DNA from: Porphyromonadaceae bacterium UBA7042
GTDB lineage: Bacteria > Bacteroidota > Bacteroidia > Bacteroidales > Muribaculaceae
Assembly: GCA_002494015.1 (NCBI GenBank)
Contig: DLAR01000102.1
Location: forward strand, 1 to 64,000
DNA length: 64,000 bases
Direction: 5' to 3'
Made by a program: the position numbers and the translations under genes. This document shows positions 1 through 8,072 of the stretch, one piece after another. Numbering within the stretch: the stretch's first letter is position 1; each line of letters begins with the position of its first letter. Under the pieces are notes generated by a model. The model ran no database searches and was not told where the DNA came from. It saw only the letters and a list, made by a program, of their open reading frames with translations.

Positions 1-102
1 ATCCGGTCACACAGCTACAGCTATGCTTCCCCGAATCATGACGAAATCCGACGCGTGAAAACGGGCTTTGGATTTAACAGTTGTTATGAAACGCCCTCTT
101 AA
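1..102 (+). CDS. C-terminal end of a truncated gene, unidentified
   Basis: Reading frame 1 is open from the first base of the window to a TAA at 100-102, giving 33 codons and ending in a Cys-Tyr-Glu-Thr-Pro-Ser tail. The other two forward frames meet stops earlier. The residue mix (Tyr, Asn, Asp, Arg) looks like ordinary protein, but it is too short to name a family. It is probably the 3' end of a gene that starts left of the window; chance openness over 100 bases is possible. Confidence 0.4.
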   Translation: MRSHSYSYASPNHDEIRRVKTGFGFNSCYETPS

Positions 103-205
103 AGCGACAATCCACCCATTCCATAGCACCGCACCAGCCACCTTGACAAGCAAAATCACATTTTTTAACCTGCCGGTTCATTATTCGCCACTTTTTTGCC
201 ACAAA

Positions 206-240
206 AAAATTAGCTTATTCCACGAAAAAAAGCTAATTTT
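206..240. repeat. 11-bp inverted repeat overlapping a -7 promoter box
   Basis: The arms AAAATTAGCTT (206-216) and AAGCTAATTTT (230-240) are perfect reverse complements with a 13-base spacer. The right arm overlaps the TAATTTTG box at 234-241. It could be an operator, or the transcript end of the gene to the left. There is no strong T-tract after it. Confidence 0.5.
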
Positions 241-241
241 G
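234..241 (+). promoter_or_regulatory. TAnnTTTG promoter box upstream of the pseudouridine synthase gene
   Basis: TAATTTTG matches the Bacteroidetes -7 consensus. Transcription from here would leave a leader of roughly 215 nt before the ATG at 465, which is long for this genome. The rest of 103-464 is AT-rich and holds no ORF I trust. Confidence 0.5.
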
Positions 242-464
242 CATCGAAACTCATGTTTTAGTGCCACATTTTACGACCCATTGTTTCAACAATATCTTCC
301 TTTATGCGGTTCTATACCTTGGAGAACTCTCTCCAACCAACTAATAAACTAAATTTTAAAACAATATAAATCATCAACAAATAACTTAAAAGCTAATATA
401 ACCCGCCGAGAGGCTGAGTCAATTCTAAACTTTTTAACATCTGAGATTAATCAAGTAGAATTTT

Positions 465-2060
465 ATGGACAGCAACGAAAAAAAAGTAAAAAGACCTCGT
501 ATCGGGGAAAGCCGTCCTGTAAGCGGCGCAGACCCTAATCCCGAAGTGCGCAACGAAGTTTCGCGTCACAATGACTTTAACACCCGTCAGGGAGACGAAC
601 AGCAGCAACAGCAAGGAAACGGATATTACTCCAACCGTCCCTATCAGCAAAACCGTCCTTACAACAACAATCGTCAACAAGGCGGCTACAACCGTTACAA
701 CAACAATGGCGGTTACCAGCAACGGCAAAACGGCTACAACCGTTACAATAACAACGGTGGCTATCAGGCACGTCAGCAACAACACGTCCCCGCCGACTAT
801 TCGCAGAACCCTGCACCCGCTCCCGAGCCCAAGGAAGGAGCCGAAACGACTGCACCCGAAACGACCGGCTACACCCCGGCCAACAATACCGGTGGCTACC
901 AGCCACGCCATCAGCAGGGCGGATACAACAACTACCGTCAAAACGGATATAACAACCGCCAAGGAGGGTATAACAACAACCGTCAGGGAGGGTACAACAA
1001 CAATAACCGTCAAGGCGGATACAACAACAACCGTCAGGGCGGATATAACAACAATAACCGTCAAGGCGGATACAACAACCGTCAAGGCGGATATAATGCC
1101 CAAGGCGGCGGATACAGTAACAACCGTCAGGGAGGGTACAACAACCAAGGCGGATACAACAACCGCCAAGGCGGGTACAATAACAACCATCAGGGCGGAT
1201 ACAACAACAACCGTCAAGGCGGATACAACAACCGCAAACCCTCGCAGCCGCGCCAGAACCAATTCGGGATGCCCCACGGCGGAAAGAGTTTCACTCCGCG
1301 CCCCAAGCGCATCGAGTATGAAATGCCCATACCCGATCCCAACGAGCAAATCCGTCTCAACAAGTATATGGCCAATGCCGGTATCTGCTCGCGCCGCGAA
1401 GCCGACGAGTTTATCCAGCAGGGCCTCGTAAAGGTCAATGGTCAGGTAGTTACAGAACTCGGCACCAAGATTTCCCACAACGACACCATCGAGTATGATG
1501 ACAAAGTGGTGACACTGGAAAGAAAGTGCTACATCCTTCTCAACAAACCCAAGGACTGCGTCACCACTAGCGATGACCCCAACGGCCGTCTGACAGTCAT
1601 GGATATTGTCAAGGGTGCCTGTGACGAGCGCATCTACCCCGTCGGACGACTCGACCGCAATACAACAGGCGTCCTCCTGCTCACCAACGACGGTGACCTC
1701 GCGTCCAAGCTGACCCATCCCAAGTATGTCAAGAAGAAAATATATCATGTGTGGACTGACAAAGACATCTCTGAGGACGACATGCAGCGCATTGCTGACG
1801 GCATCGAGCTTGAAGACGGCCCCATCCACGCCGACGCAATCAGCTATGCCACCGAGACCGACCGCAATCAGGCCGGCATCGAAATCCACTCGGGACGCAA
1901 CCGCATCGTGCGCCGCATCTTTGAAAGCCTCGGCTACCATGTGACCAAGCTCGACCGCGTTTACTTTGCAGGACTCACTAAGAAAAACCTGCCTCGCGGA
2001 CGCTGGCGCTACCTCACTCAGGAGGAAGTCAACTTCTTGAAGATGGGATCATTTGAATAA
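465..2060 (+). CDS. rRNA pseudouridine synthase (RsuA/RluB family) with long low-complexity N-terminus
   Basis: This 531-residue protein isomerises uridine to pseudouridine in ribosomal RNA. The C-terminal part carries an S4 RNA-binding domain from about residue 293 (IRLNKYMANAGICSRREAD) followed by the catalytic domain. The motif GRLDRNTTG places the catalytic aspartate at about residue 397. Family members are usually about 240-300 residues; here an extra 280 residues precede the S4 domain, dominated by Asn, Gln, Gly, Tyr and Arg. Tandem QGGYNNNR-type units run from about residue 145 to 258. The head is probably disordered and RNA-binding (inference). The ATG at 465 is the first in the frame. 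asnS follows 78 bp later on the same strand. Whether the enzyme is RluB, RluF or RsuA-like cannot be settled from sequence alone. Confidence 0.9.
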   Translation: MDSNEKKVKRPRIGESRPVSGADPNPEVRNEVSRHNDFNTRQGDEQQQQQGNGYYSNRPYQQNRPYNNNRQQGGYNRYNNNGGYQQRQNGYNRYNNNGGYQARQQQHVPADYSQNPAPAPEPKEGAETTAPETTGYTPANNTGGYQPRHQQGGYNNYRQNGYNNRQGGYNNNRQGGYNNNNRQGGYNNNRQGGYNNNNRQGGYNNRQGGYNAQGGGYSNNRQGGYNNQGGYNNRQGGYNNNHQGGYNNNRQGGYNNRKPSQPRQNQFGMPHGGKSFTPRPKRIEYEMPIPDPNEQIRLNKYMANAGICSRREADEFIQQGLVKVNGQVVTELGTKISHNDTIEYDDKVVTLERKCYILLNKPKDCVTTSDDPNGRLTVMDIVKGACDERIYPVGRLDRNTTGVLLLTNDGDLASKLTHPKYVKKKIYHVWTDKDISEDDMQRIADGIELEDGPIHADAISYATETDRNQAGIEIHSGRNRIVRRIFESLGYHVTKLDRVYFAGLTKKNLPRGRWRYLTQEEVNFLKMGSFE

Positions 2061-2073
2061 AAAACATCTTTAT

Positions 2074-2114
2074 ATAGTGTCGGGTATGTGCGATACGCAC
2101 TTTCCCGACACTAT
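2074..2114 (+). other. Two-part stem-loop between the pseudouridine synthase gene and asnS
   Basis: ATAGTGTCGGG (2074-2084) pairs with CCCGACACTAT (2104-2114). Inside it, GTGCG (2088-2092) pairs with CGCAC (2096-2100). No T-tract follows, so it is more likely a processing or attenuation hairpin in the asnS leader than a simple terminator. Confidence 0.6.
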
Positions 2115-2138
2115 CTAACAAATAAACCAACCTCACAA

Positions 2139-3527
2139 ATGAAACGAACCAAAGTTAACAGTCTGCTCGATGGGTCCCTTATCGGACAAGAGGTCGAAGC
2201 CAAAGGGTGGGTGCGTACCCGCCGAGGCAACAAACACGTTCAATTTGTTGCGCTCAACGACGGCTCGACCATCAAAAACATCCAGATTGTATTTGATATG
2301 GCCAAGTTCTCTGACGACGACCTCCGGCCTGTAACCACAGGCTCAAGCATTCGTGTGACCGGCACGCTCGTCGAGTCACAGGGAAAAGGTCAGACTTGTG
2401 AAATTCAAGCCGACACTCTCGAAGTCTACGGCACCGCCGACCCCGAGAAGTATCCCTTGCAGAAGAAAGGCCACACTCTCGAATTCCTTCGCGAAATCGC
2501 CCACCTTCGTCCCCGCACCAACACTTTCGGCGCAATCCTGCGCGTGCGCAGCACACTGGCATTTGCCGTTCACAAATTTTTCACCGAAAAAGGATTTGTC
2601 TACCTCAACACCCCCCTCATCACCGCAAGCGACTGCGAGGGTGCCGGGGCAATGTTTCAGGTGACCACCCTCGACCTTGAAAATCCGCCCCGCAACGAGG
2701 AAGGCAAAATCGACTACTCTCAGGATTTCTTTGGAAAAACTACTGCCCTGACCGTGTCAGGACAGCTCGAAGGAGAGCTTGGCGCGACCGCGCTCGGCGA
2801 AATATACACTTTCGGCCCCACATTCCGCGCCGAAAACTCCAACACTCCCCGACACTTGGCCGAGTTTTGGATGATCGAGCCTGAAATGGCATTCTATGAC
2901 ATAACCGACAACATGGACCTCGCCGAGGAATTTGTCAAATACTGTATCAAGTATGCCCTTGACCATTCCCGCGACGACATCGAGTTCCTCGCGTCGATGT
3001 ATGACAAAGAACTTATCGAGCGCCTCAACTTCGTTGTAGACAACGAGTTTGTACGCCTCACCTACACCGAGGGAGTCAAGATTCTTGAAGAATCGGGACG
3101 CAAATTTGAATTCCCCGTCCATTGGGGCACCGACCTTCAGAGCGAACACGAACGTTATCTCGTTGAAGAACACTTCAAGAAACCTGTCATCCTGACTGAC
3201 TATCCCAAGGAAATCAAGGCATTCTACATGAAGCTCAACGACGATGGAAAGACCGTCCGCGCGATGGATGTGCTTTTCCCCCACATCGGCGAAATTATCG
3301 GCGGCTCGGAACGCGAGGCATCCTACGACAAACTCGCTGCCCGCATCGAAGAACTCAACATCCCGATGAAAGACATGTGGTGGTATCTCGATACCCGCCG
3401 TTTCGGCACCGTGCCGCATTCCGGTTTCGGCCTCGGATTCGAGCGACTCGTCCTCTTTGTGACAGGCATGGCCAACATCCGCGATGTCATCCCATTCCCC
3501 CGTTTCCCCAAAAACGCTGAATTCTAA
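2139..3527 (+). CDS. asnS: Asparaginyl-tRNA synthetase
   Basis: Class II aminoacyl-tRNA synthetase of 462 residues that charges tRNA-Asn with asparagine in the cytoplasm. An N-terminal OB-fold anticodon-binding domain (about residues 15-110) is followed by the class II catalytic core. Visible class II motifs are the [18 protein letters not shown] segment (motif 2) and [16 protein letters not shown] near the end (motif 3). Length is normal for bacterial AsnRS. I place the start at ATG 2139 ([10 protein letters not shown]); the frame is open upstream to 2088, but that part would lie inside the stem-loop and does not resemble the family. A strong terminator follows. Confidence 0.97.
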   Translation: MKRTKVNSLLDGSLIGQEVEAKGWVRTRRGNKHVQFVALNDGSTIKNIQIVFDMAKFSDDDLRPVTTGSSIRVTGTLVESQGKGQTCEIQADTLEVYGTADPEKYPLQKKGHTLEFLREIAHLRPRTNTFGAILRVRSTLAFAVHKFFTEKGFVYLNTPLITASDCEGAGAMFQVTTLDLENPPRNEEGKIDYSQDFFGKTTALTVSGQLEGELGATALGEIYTFGPTFRAENSNTPRHLAEFWMIEPEMAFYDITDNMDLAEEFVKYCIKYALDHSRDDIEFLASMYDKELIERLNFVVDNEFVRLTYTEGVKILEESGRKFEFPVHWGTDLQSEHERYLVEEHFKKPVILTDYPKEIKAFYMKLNDDGKTVRAMDVLFPHIGEIIGGSEREASYDKLAARIEELNIPMKDMWWYLDTRRFGTVPHSGFGLGFERLVLFVTGMANIRDVIPFPRFPKNAEF

Positions 3528-3548
3528 CAACCACGTTTACCGATAAAG

Positions 3549-3595
3549 GAATTGCGCATGAACCGCTTGAATCGGTTCATGCGCAATTCTTTTTT
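3549..3595 (+). terminator. Rho-independent terminator after asnS
   Basis: A perfect 17-bp stem (3549-3565 with 3573-3589) and a 7-base loop are followed by six T (3590-3595). Confidence 0.92.
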
Positions 3596-3612
3596 AGTAC
3601 AATCTGTCACAG

Positions 3613-4314
3613 TCACACCGCATAGCCGAGCCACGATAAAATCAGCGGGGCCAGCAACGCGGTGAAAAGGCCGTTTAGAGTCAGACCGAGCGACGAAAAC
3701 GCCCCACACCTCTGACCACGCTCCTCCATCACTGCCGCCGTGCCTACGGCATGAGCAGCCGTGCCTATTGACAACCCCGTCGCAATCGGACTCTTTATGT
3801 GACTCATTTTTACCATTCTGAAACCTGCCATACCGCCGAAAATCCCGGTACACACTACCACTGCCGCTGTCAGCGACGGAATCCCGCCCATGGCCGTTGA
3901 AATTTCCATCGCTATCGGGGTAGTGACCGCCTTAGGAGCGAGAGACAGTACAATCTCCTTTGTCGCACCAAGGAATTCGGCGACCAAGACCACCGATACT
4001 ATCCCGACAACACATCCGGCAAGCTCGGCAAGCAACAACGGCAATAATTGTTTCCTGATGTTTTCGAGCTGACGGTACAGCGGCACCCCGAGTGCCACTA
4101 CCGCAGGTTTCAGCCAAAACTCGATATAATCCCCACCCTCGCGATACATTTCATAATCGATACCGAAACAGCTCAGCACAACAATCAGCACGACAATTGA
4201 AATCAATATCGGGTTAAGAAACACGATTCCCGTCCTGCGCTGAAGCAATCTCGACACGAGAAAGACAATAAATGTCAGCGCGATAAGGAATATTTTGTTT
4301 GTAAGAAATTCCAT
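3613..4314 (-). CDS. LrgB/CidB family membrane protein
   Basis: A 233-residue inner-membrane protein made almost entirely of hydrophobic segments. It matches the LrgB/YohK family, with the central stretch ending in PKAVTTPIAMEIS and the later glycine-rich GTAAHAVGTA segment. LrgB partners LrgA in holin-like systems first described as murein hydrolase modulators; in other bacteria such pairs act in export of small metabolites such as pyruvate or glycolate. The substrate here cannot be read from sequence. It lies 25 bp downstream of the LrgA gene and is presumably co-transcribed with it. Confidence 0.88.
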   Translation of the reverse strand: MEFLTNKIFLIALTFIVFLVSRLLQRRTGIVFLNPILISIVVLIVVLSCFGIDYEMYREGGDYIEFWLKPAVVALGVPLYRQLENIRKQLLPLLLAELAGCVVGIVSVVLVAEFLGATKEIVLSLAPKAVTTPIAMEISTAMGGIPSLTAAVVVCTGIFGGMAGFRMVKMSHIKSPIATGLSIGTAAHAVGTAAVMEERGQRCGAFSSLGLTLNGLFTALLAPLILSWLGYAV

Positions 4315-4339
4315 AATTAAAGTTTGTTAAAAACGACCT

Positions 4340-4711
4340 TTATTCGACCGATTCCCCGACCCTGTGATGAGACGAACCGACACGTCTGACAAATTGATGC
4401 ACCCATCCGGTGACAGCAATAATGATAAACGTGCTGACCACCGATGCACCGACAATCGGAAGCCACTGCTCTGAAACAAGCCCCAGACACCTCATCAACC
4501 CAACGCCGGCCGGAACAAAAAAGAACCCGAGATTGCCGACAAGGAAATCAGAGACCTTATCGACCCACATCAGCCTGACAATTCTCAGTTTAAGCGCCGC
4601 AGTGAGAAGCAGCATCCCGATGATACTTGACGGGATAGGAATACCGGTAAAATACACAACTGTCTCACCCATCGCGAGAAACGCGAACAATACCGCACAT
4701 TGTAAAATCAT
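4340..4711 (-). CDS. LrgA/CidA family holin-like membrane protein
   Basis: A small membrane protein with about four transmembrane segments and the family signature IPIPSSIIGMLLLTAALK. LrgA-type proteins resemble phage holins and work with LrgB. I choose the ATG at 4711 (MILQCAVLF, 123 residues) because the family usually starts right at this hydrophobic segment. An in-frame codon at 4768 would add 19 residues. The pair is transcribed away from the ATPase gene on its right, so the intergenic region holds divergent control sequences. Confidence 0.85.
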   Translation of the reverse strand: MILQCAVLFAFLAMGETVVYFTGIPIPSSIIGMLLLTAALKLRIVRLMWVDKVSDFLVGNLGFFFVPAGVGLMRCLGLVSEQWLPIVGASVVSTFIIIAVTGWVHQFVRRVGSSHHRVGESVE

Positions 4712-4830
4712 AACGCATAGTAATAATAATAACGCCACAAAATTATAAATTAATCCACACAAAAACAATACCCCGACGATTCGTCATCCCCGGACACGCC
4801 CTCTAATAATACCATCCGGCAGGTTCCTGC

Positions 4831-4848
4831 ATCGCGATATATCGCGAT
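4831..4848. repeat. 18-bp perfect palindrome built on TCGCGA
   Basis: ATCGCGATATATCGCGAT is a perfect palindrome. A further CTCGCGATTT copy of the core lies near 4901-4910. Both lie between the divergent lrgA and ATPase genes, a natural place for an operator, but the regulator is unknown. Confidence 0.5.
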
Positions 4849-4915
4849 TGCTTGCCTGATTTCATTAATTCGACACTCTTTTTCCTGCAAATGCTGAAAT
4901 CTCGCGATTTATTGC

Positions 4916-4923
4916 TATTTTTG
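4916..4923 (+). promoter_or_regulatory. TAnnTTTG promoter box for the DUF4435 ATPase gene
   Basis: TATTTTTG fits the Bacteroidetes -7 box. It would give a leader of about 40 nt to ATG 4970, or about 16 nt to GTG 4946. Confidence 0.6.
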
Positions 4924-4969
4924 CAATAGAGTCCAAATCAAGTGAGTGTCCAAAATTATTTATACCAGC

Positions 4970-6544
4970 ATGGAAATAAATCTACCTCCGAGGGTTTCCG
5001 GCGAGCCGCTAACCATTGATACTGAAAACTCTCGCCAAATTATCATAATCGGAGCCAACGGCTCGGGCAAGACACGGTTTGCCTCCCGTCTGGCTGCCGA
5101 CATGGGCGAGCGCTCATTTCGCATATCAGCACTGAAAGCCCTTTACGGGGTGGCCGATGAAAATCTCCCTGTCAACCGTCTTTACAACGAAACGGTCAAA
5201 ACGACCGGTTTGCTTAAAGCCGACATCACGGGGGAATTTGACCGTCTCATCGCCTTGCTTCTGAACGAGGAAATCCTTGCCCATCTCGAATCAAAATATC
5301 AGCACGACGGCTCCCCGAGACCCCCGACACGCCTTGACAAGGTTATAGCGATGTGGGAAGAAATATTTCCGGCCAATAAAATCCTTATCGAGAGCGGTCG
5401 CATGTTGTTTGGGCGCACATCGGAAGGCGGTTCCTACCCCTCGGCTCGTCTCAGCGACGGGGAACGGGCCGTCATATATTACATCGGAGCCGTGTTGATG
5501 GCTCCTGCTGGGAGCGCAATTTTCGTAGACTCACCCGACATTTTCCTGCATCGCTCCTCAATCCAGTCTCTGTGGAACCGCATTGAGCAGATGCGTCAGG
5601 ACTGCACGTTTGTCTACACGACCCATGACCTCACATTTGCATCCTCTCGCGGTGAAGGGACTACCGTCTGGGTCAAAAACTACGACCCGGAAAAAGCCGA
5701 ATGGGACTACGACACTCTCCAGTCTCAGTCGGGACTCAGCGAGGAACTTTACCTTGCCATACTCGGTGCGCGCAAACCGGTATTGTTCATCGAGGGAGAT
5801 GGTGTCAACTCTTTCGATGCAAAACTTTATCCTCTCATTTTCAAAGACTACACCGTGGCGTCAATCGGCGGATGCAATCAAGTCATCGAGGCAACGAGAA
5901 CATTCAACAGCCTCAGCTCATTCCACAATCTCGACGCTGCGGGACTCGTCGACCGCGACCGCCGCGACCCCGGCGAGGTGAAGTATCTCCGCAGCCGCAA
6001 AATATTCGTTCCCGAGGTTGCCGAGATTGAAAACATCTTTATGCTGGAAGAAATAATCCGCACGGTCGCATCCCACAACCGCCGCAACGAGGACAAGGCA
6101 TTTGAAAAAGTGCGGAAGGCAATCTTCCACATCTTTGAATCAGACCTGAAACAGCAGGCCCTTCTACACACCCGGCACAAGGTAAAGAAAACGCTTGAAC
6201 ACCGCATCGACGGCCGGTTTGCCAATATAAACAAACTTGAGGAACATATCAACGACCTCGCTCAGGCCATCAACCCGCGCGGACTTTACGAGGAATTCTG
6301 TCGCGAGTTCCGAATGTATCTTAGACAAGGCGACTACAACTCTATTCTGCGCGTCTACAACCGCAAGTCGATGCTCGTCGAAAGCCATGTCTCGGAATTG
6401 TGCGGTGTGCGCGGACATGACAAAAACTCATACGTCAGAGCCATCCTCTCTATCCTGCGGGAAGACGGCCCCGATGCCGACCGCATCCGGCGCGCCGTCG
6501 AGCTGTGCATCGGAATAAACCGGCAACCGCAATCTGACGTTTAA
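4970..6544 (+). CDS. ABC/AAA-type ATPase with C-terminal DUF4435 (Toprim-like) domain
   Basis: A protein of 524 residues, or 532 if it starts at GTG 4946, which directly follows an in-frame TGA. The N-terminal half is an ABC-class ATPase: Walker A GANGSGKT near residue 30, a signature-like SDGERA, Walker B AIFVDSPD, and an H-loop TTHD. The expected catalytic Glu after the Walker B Asp is Ser here. The C-terminal half fits DUF4435: PVLFIEGDG, then VDRDRR, then VPEVAEIENIFML, an acidic pattern like the Toprim metal site of OLD nucleases. By analogy with OLD/ABC-Toprim proteins a nucleic-acid or anti-phage role is possible (inference). A DEAD-box helicase follows 28 bp downstream on the same strand. 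Confidence 0.8.
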   Translation: MEINLPPRVSGEPLTIDTENSRQIIIIGANGSGKTRFASRLAADMGERSFRISALKALYGVADENLPVNRLYNETVKTTGLLKADITGEFDRLIALLLNEEILAHLESKYQHDGSPRPPTRLDKVIAMWEEIFPANKILIESGRMLFGRTSEGGSYPSARLSDGERAVIYYIGAVLMAPAGSAIFVDSPDIFLHRSSIQSLWNRIEQMRQDCTFVYTTHDLTFASSRGEGTTVWVKNYDPEKAEWDYDTLQSQSGLSEELYLAILGARKPVLFIEGDGVNSFDAKLYPLIFKDYTVASIGGCNQVIEATRTFNSLSSFHNLDAAGLVDRDRRDPGEVKYLRSRKIFVPEVAEIENIFMLEEIIRTVASHNRRNEDKAFEKVRKAIFHIFESDLKQQALLHTRHKVKKTLEHRIDGRFANINKLEEHINDLAQAINPRGLYEEFCREFRMYLRQGDYNSILRVYNRKSMLVESHVSELCGVRGHDKNSYVRAILSILREDGPDADRIRRAVELCIGINRQPQSDV

Positions 6545-6572
6545 ATTAAACAAATCGCAAAATCAGACCAGT

Positions 6573-7904
6573 ATGAAACAGAATGAAATCATCTCCAATA
6601 TAAAAACGCGGCTCGGGATTGAGTCGCTCAATGACATGCAGCTCGTCATGAGCGGCATCGAAACCCGCGGCACAGCCGTGTTGCTTGCCCCGACAGGGTC
6701 AGGCAAAACAATAGCCTTCGCCATACCCATGCTGCGCAGCCTCCCTTCTCCTCAAAACAAGGTAATGGCACTTGTAATCGCCCCATCGCGCGAACTCGTG
6801 TTGCAGATAGCCGAAGTAATACGCCAGATTGCCACCGGTTACAAAACCACGACCCTCTATGGCGGCCACCCCATGCAAGAGGAGGTCAATTCTCTGTCGG
6901 TAACCCCGGACATCATCGTTGCCACCCCGGGCCGACTTCTCGACCACCTCAAGCGCGGCCAGCTCGACCTGTCGGCGGTCAGCACGCTCGTCCTTGACGA
7001 GTATGACAAGTCGCTCGAACTCGGTTTTGCCGACGAGATGCGACGCATCGTGAAACATCTGAAACAGATGAAATTCCTGATTCTGACATCTGCCACCCCC
7101 CTCGCTGAAAAACCCGACTGGCTTCCACTCGCCTCTCCTCTTGTCATCGATTTTTCAGCAAAAAACGATTCGCCCCGCAGCCGCACTCAGATTGTGCACA
7201 TCGAAAGTCCCTCCCGCGACAAAATCGATACTCTGACCGACCTTCTAAACACCCTCCCCGATGGCCGCGTGATTGTCTTTGCCAATCACCGGGAAAGCGT
7301 GGAACGCATCTACAACATTCTCCGCAGCCGCCACCTTCCTGTCGGGATATATCACGGCGGACTGGAACAGCACGACCGCGAAAATTCCATTGAAATGCTT
7401 AACAACAATTCTACCCCCATCCTTGTTTCCACTGACTTAGGTTCACGCGGACTCGATATCACCGGGGGCGTAGACAACGTCGTTCACTACCATCTCCCGC
7501 CATCTCCCGAGTCTTGGACCCACCGTAACGGACGCACCGCCCGTGTCGACTCTACAGGTACGGTCTACGTCATCACCGCCGACGGCGAGACGATTCCCGA
7601 CTATGTCGACTGGGACCGCGACTGGTATCCATCAGGAAAAAGCGACAACCTGATTCGATCGCTAAACGTCACTTTATATTTCAACGTCGGTAAAAAAGAG
7701 AAAATCTCGCGTGGAGACATCGTTGGATTCCTGATTGCCAAGGGCGGCCTCGCCGCCACGCAGATAGGACGCATATCGCTGCGTGACCACAGTGCCCTCG
7801 TAGCCATCCCCCGCGAAGTCGCGTCCAAGACGCTCGCCGCAGTCGCAGGACAGAAAATAAAAAACACCCGCATCAAGATTTCGCTTATCGACAGAGTCTG
7901 TTAA
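6573..7904 (+). CDS. DEAD-box RNA helicase with DbpA-like C-terminal domain
   Basis: A 443-residue ATP-dependent RNA helicase. In order: Walker A APTGSGKT (motif I), TPGR (motif Ib), DEYD in place of DEAD (motif II), SAT (motif III), STDLGSRGLD (motif V) and HRNGRTAR (motif VI). After residue about 370, the segment starting EKISRGDIVGFLIAKGG matches the DbpA RNA-binding domain, which in E. coli DbpA targets 23S rRNA. A role in ribosome assembly is therefore likely. It is 28 bp from the preceding ATPase gene, so the two may share a transcript. DEYD or DEFD at motif II is a mild deviation that still keeps the catalytic Asp-Glu pair. Confidence 0.9.
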   Translation: MKQNEIISNIKTRLGIESLNDMQLVMSGIETRGTAVLLAPTGSGKTIAFAIPMLRSLPSPQNKVMALVIAPSRELVLQIAEVIRQIATGYKTTTLYGGHPMQEEVNSLSVTPDIIVATPGRLLDHLKRGQLDLSAVSTLVLDEYDKSLELGFADEMRRIVKHLKQMKFLILTSATPLAEKPDWLPLASPLVIDFSAKNDSPRSRTQIVHIESPSRDKIDTLTDLLNTLPDGRVIVFANHRESVERIYNILRSRHLPVGIYHGGLEQHDRENSIEMLNNNSTPILVSTDLGSRGLDITGGVDNVVHYHLPPSPESWTHRNGRTARVDSTGTVYVITADGETIPDYVDWDRDWYPSGKSDNLIRSLNVTLYFNVGKKEKISRGDIVGFLIAKGGLAATQIGRISLRDHSALVAIPREVASKTLAAVAGQKIKNTRIKISLIDRVC

Positions 7905-7964
7905 GACGAAAATCGGGAAATCGCATAATCCCGCTATATCCGGGAAAGGCAATGAATCTGAGAT

Positions 7965-7998
7965 GCCGGTTAAAAATCATCGATAATTTTTAACCGGC
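7965..7998 (+). terminator. Hairpin after the helicase gene, terminator-like
   Basis: GCCGGTTAAAAAT (7965-7977) pairs perfectly with 7986-7998 across an 8-base loop. There is no run of T after it, so termination strength is uncertain. Confidence 0.55.
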
Positions 7999-8055
7999 CT
8001 CTCATTGTGTAATCAAACACCGGTTGAAATAATTTCCTATACCGCATATTTTTCG

Positions 8056-8063
8056 TAATTTTG
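8056..8063 (+). promoter_or_regulatory. TAnnTTTG promoter box for the BamA/TamA-like gene
   Basis: TAATTTTG ends only 9 bases before the ATG at 8073, so the transcript would have almost no leader. Confidence 0.6.
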
Positions 8064-8072
8064 CGGTACTAT

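Noticed and set aside
930..1240. A CRISPR-like repeat array
   Set aside because: The repeats are in-frame codons of the QGGYNNNR protein repeats without unique spacers.
571..1431. A 286-codon Thr-rich ORF in a second plus-strand frame
   Set aside because: It is the shifted reading of the same repeats, with only simple Thr/Ala/Lys composition and no start context.
447..1940. A 497-codon ORF on the minus strand opposite the pseudouridine synthase gene
   Set aside because: It reads the repeat-rich DNA of the synthase in antisense and gives a monotonous Val/Ser/Ala/Leu sequence. The plus-strand frame has a clear S4 domain and catalytic motif.
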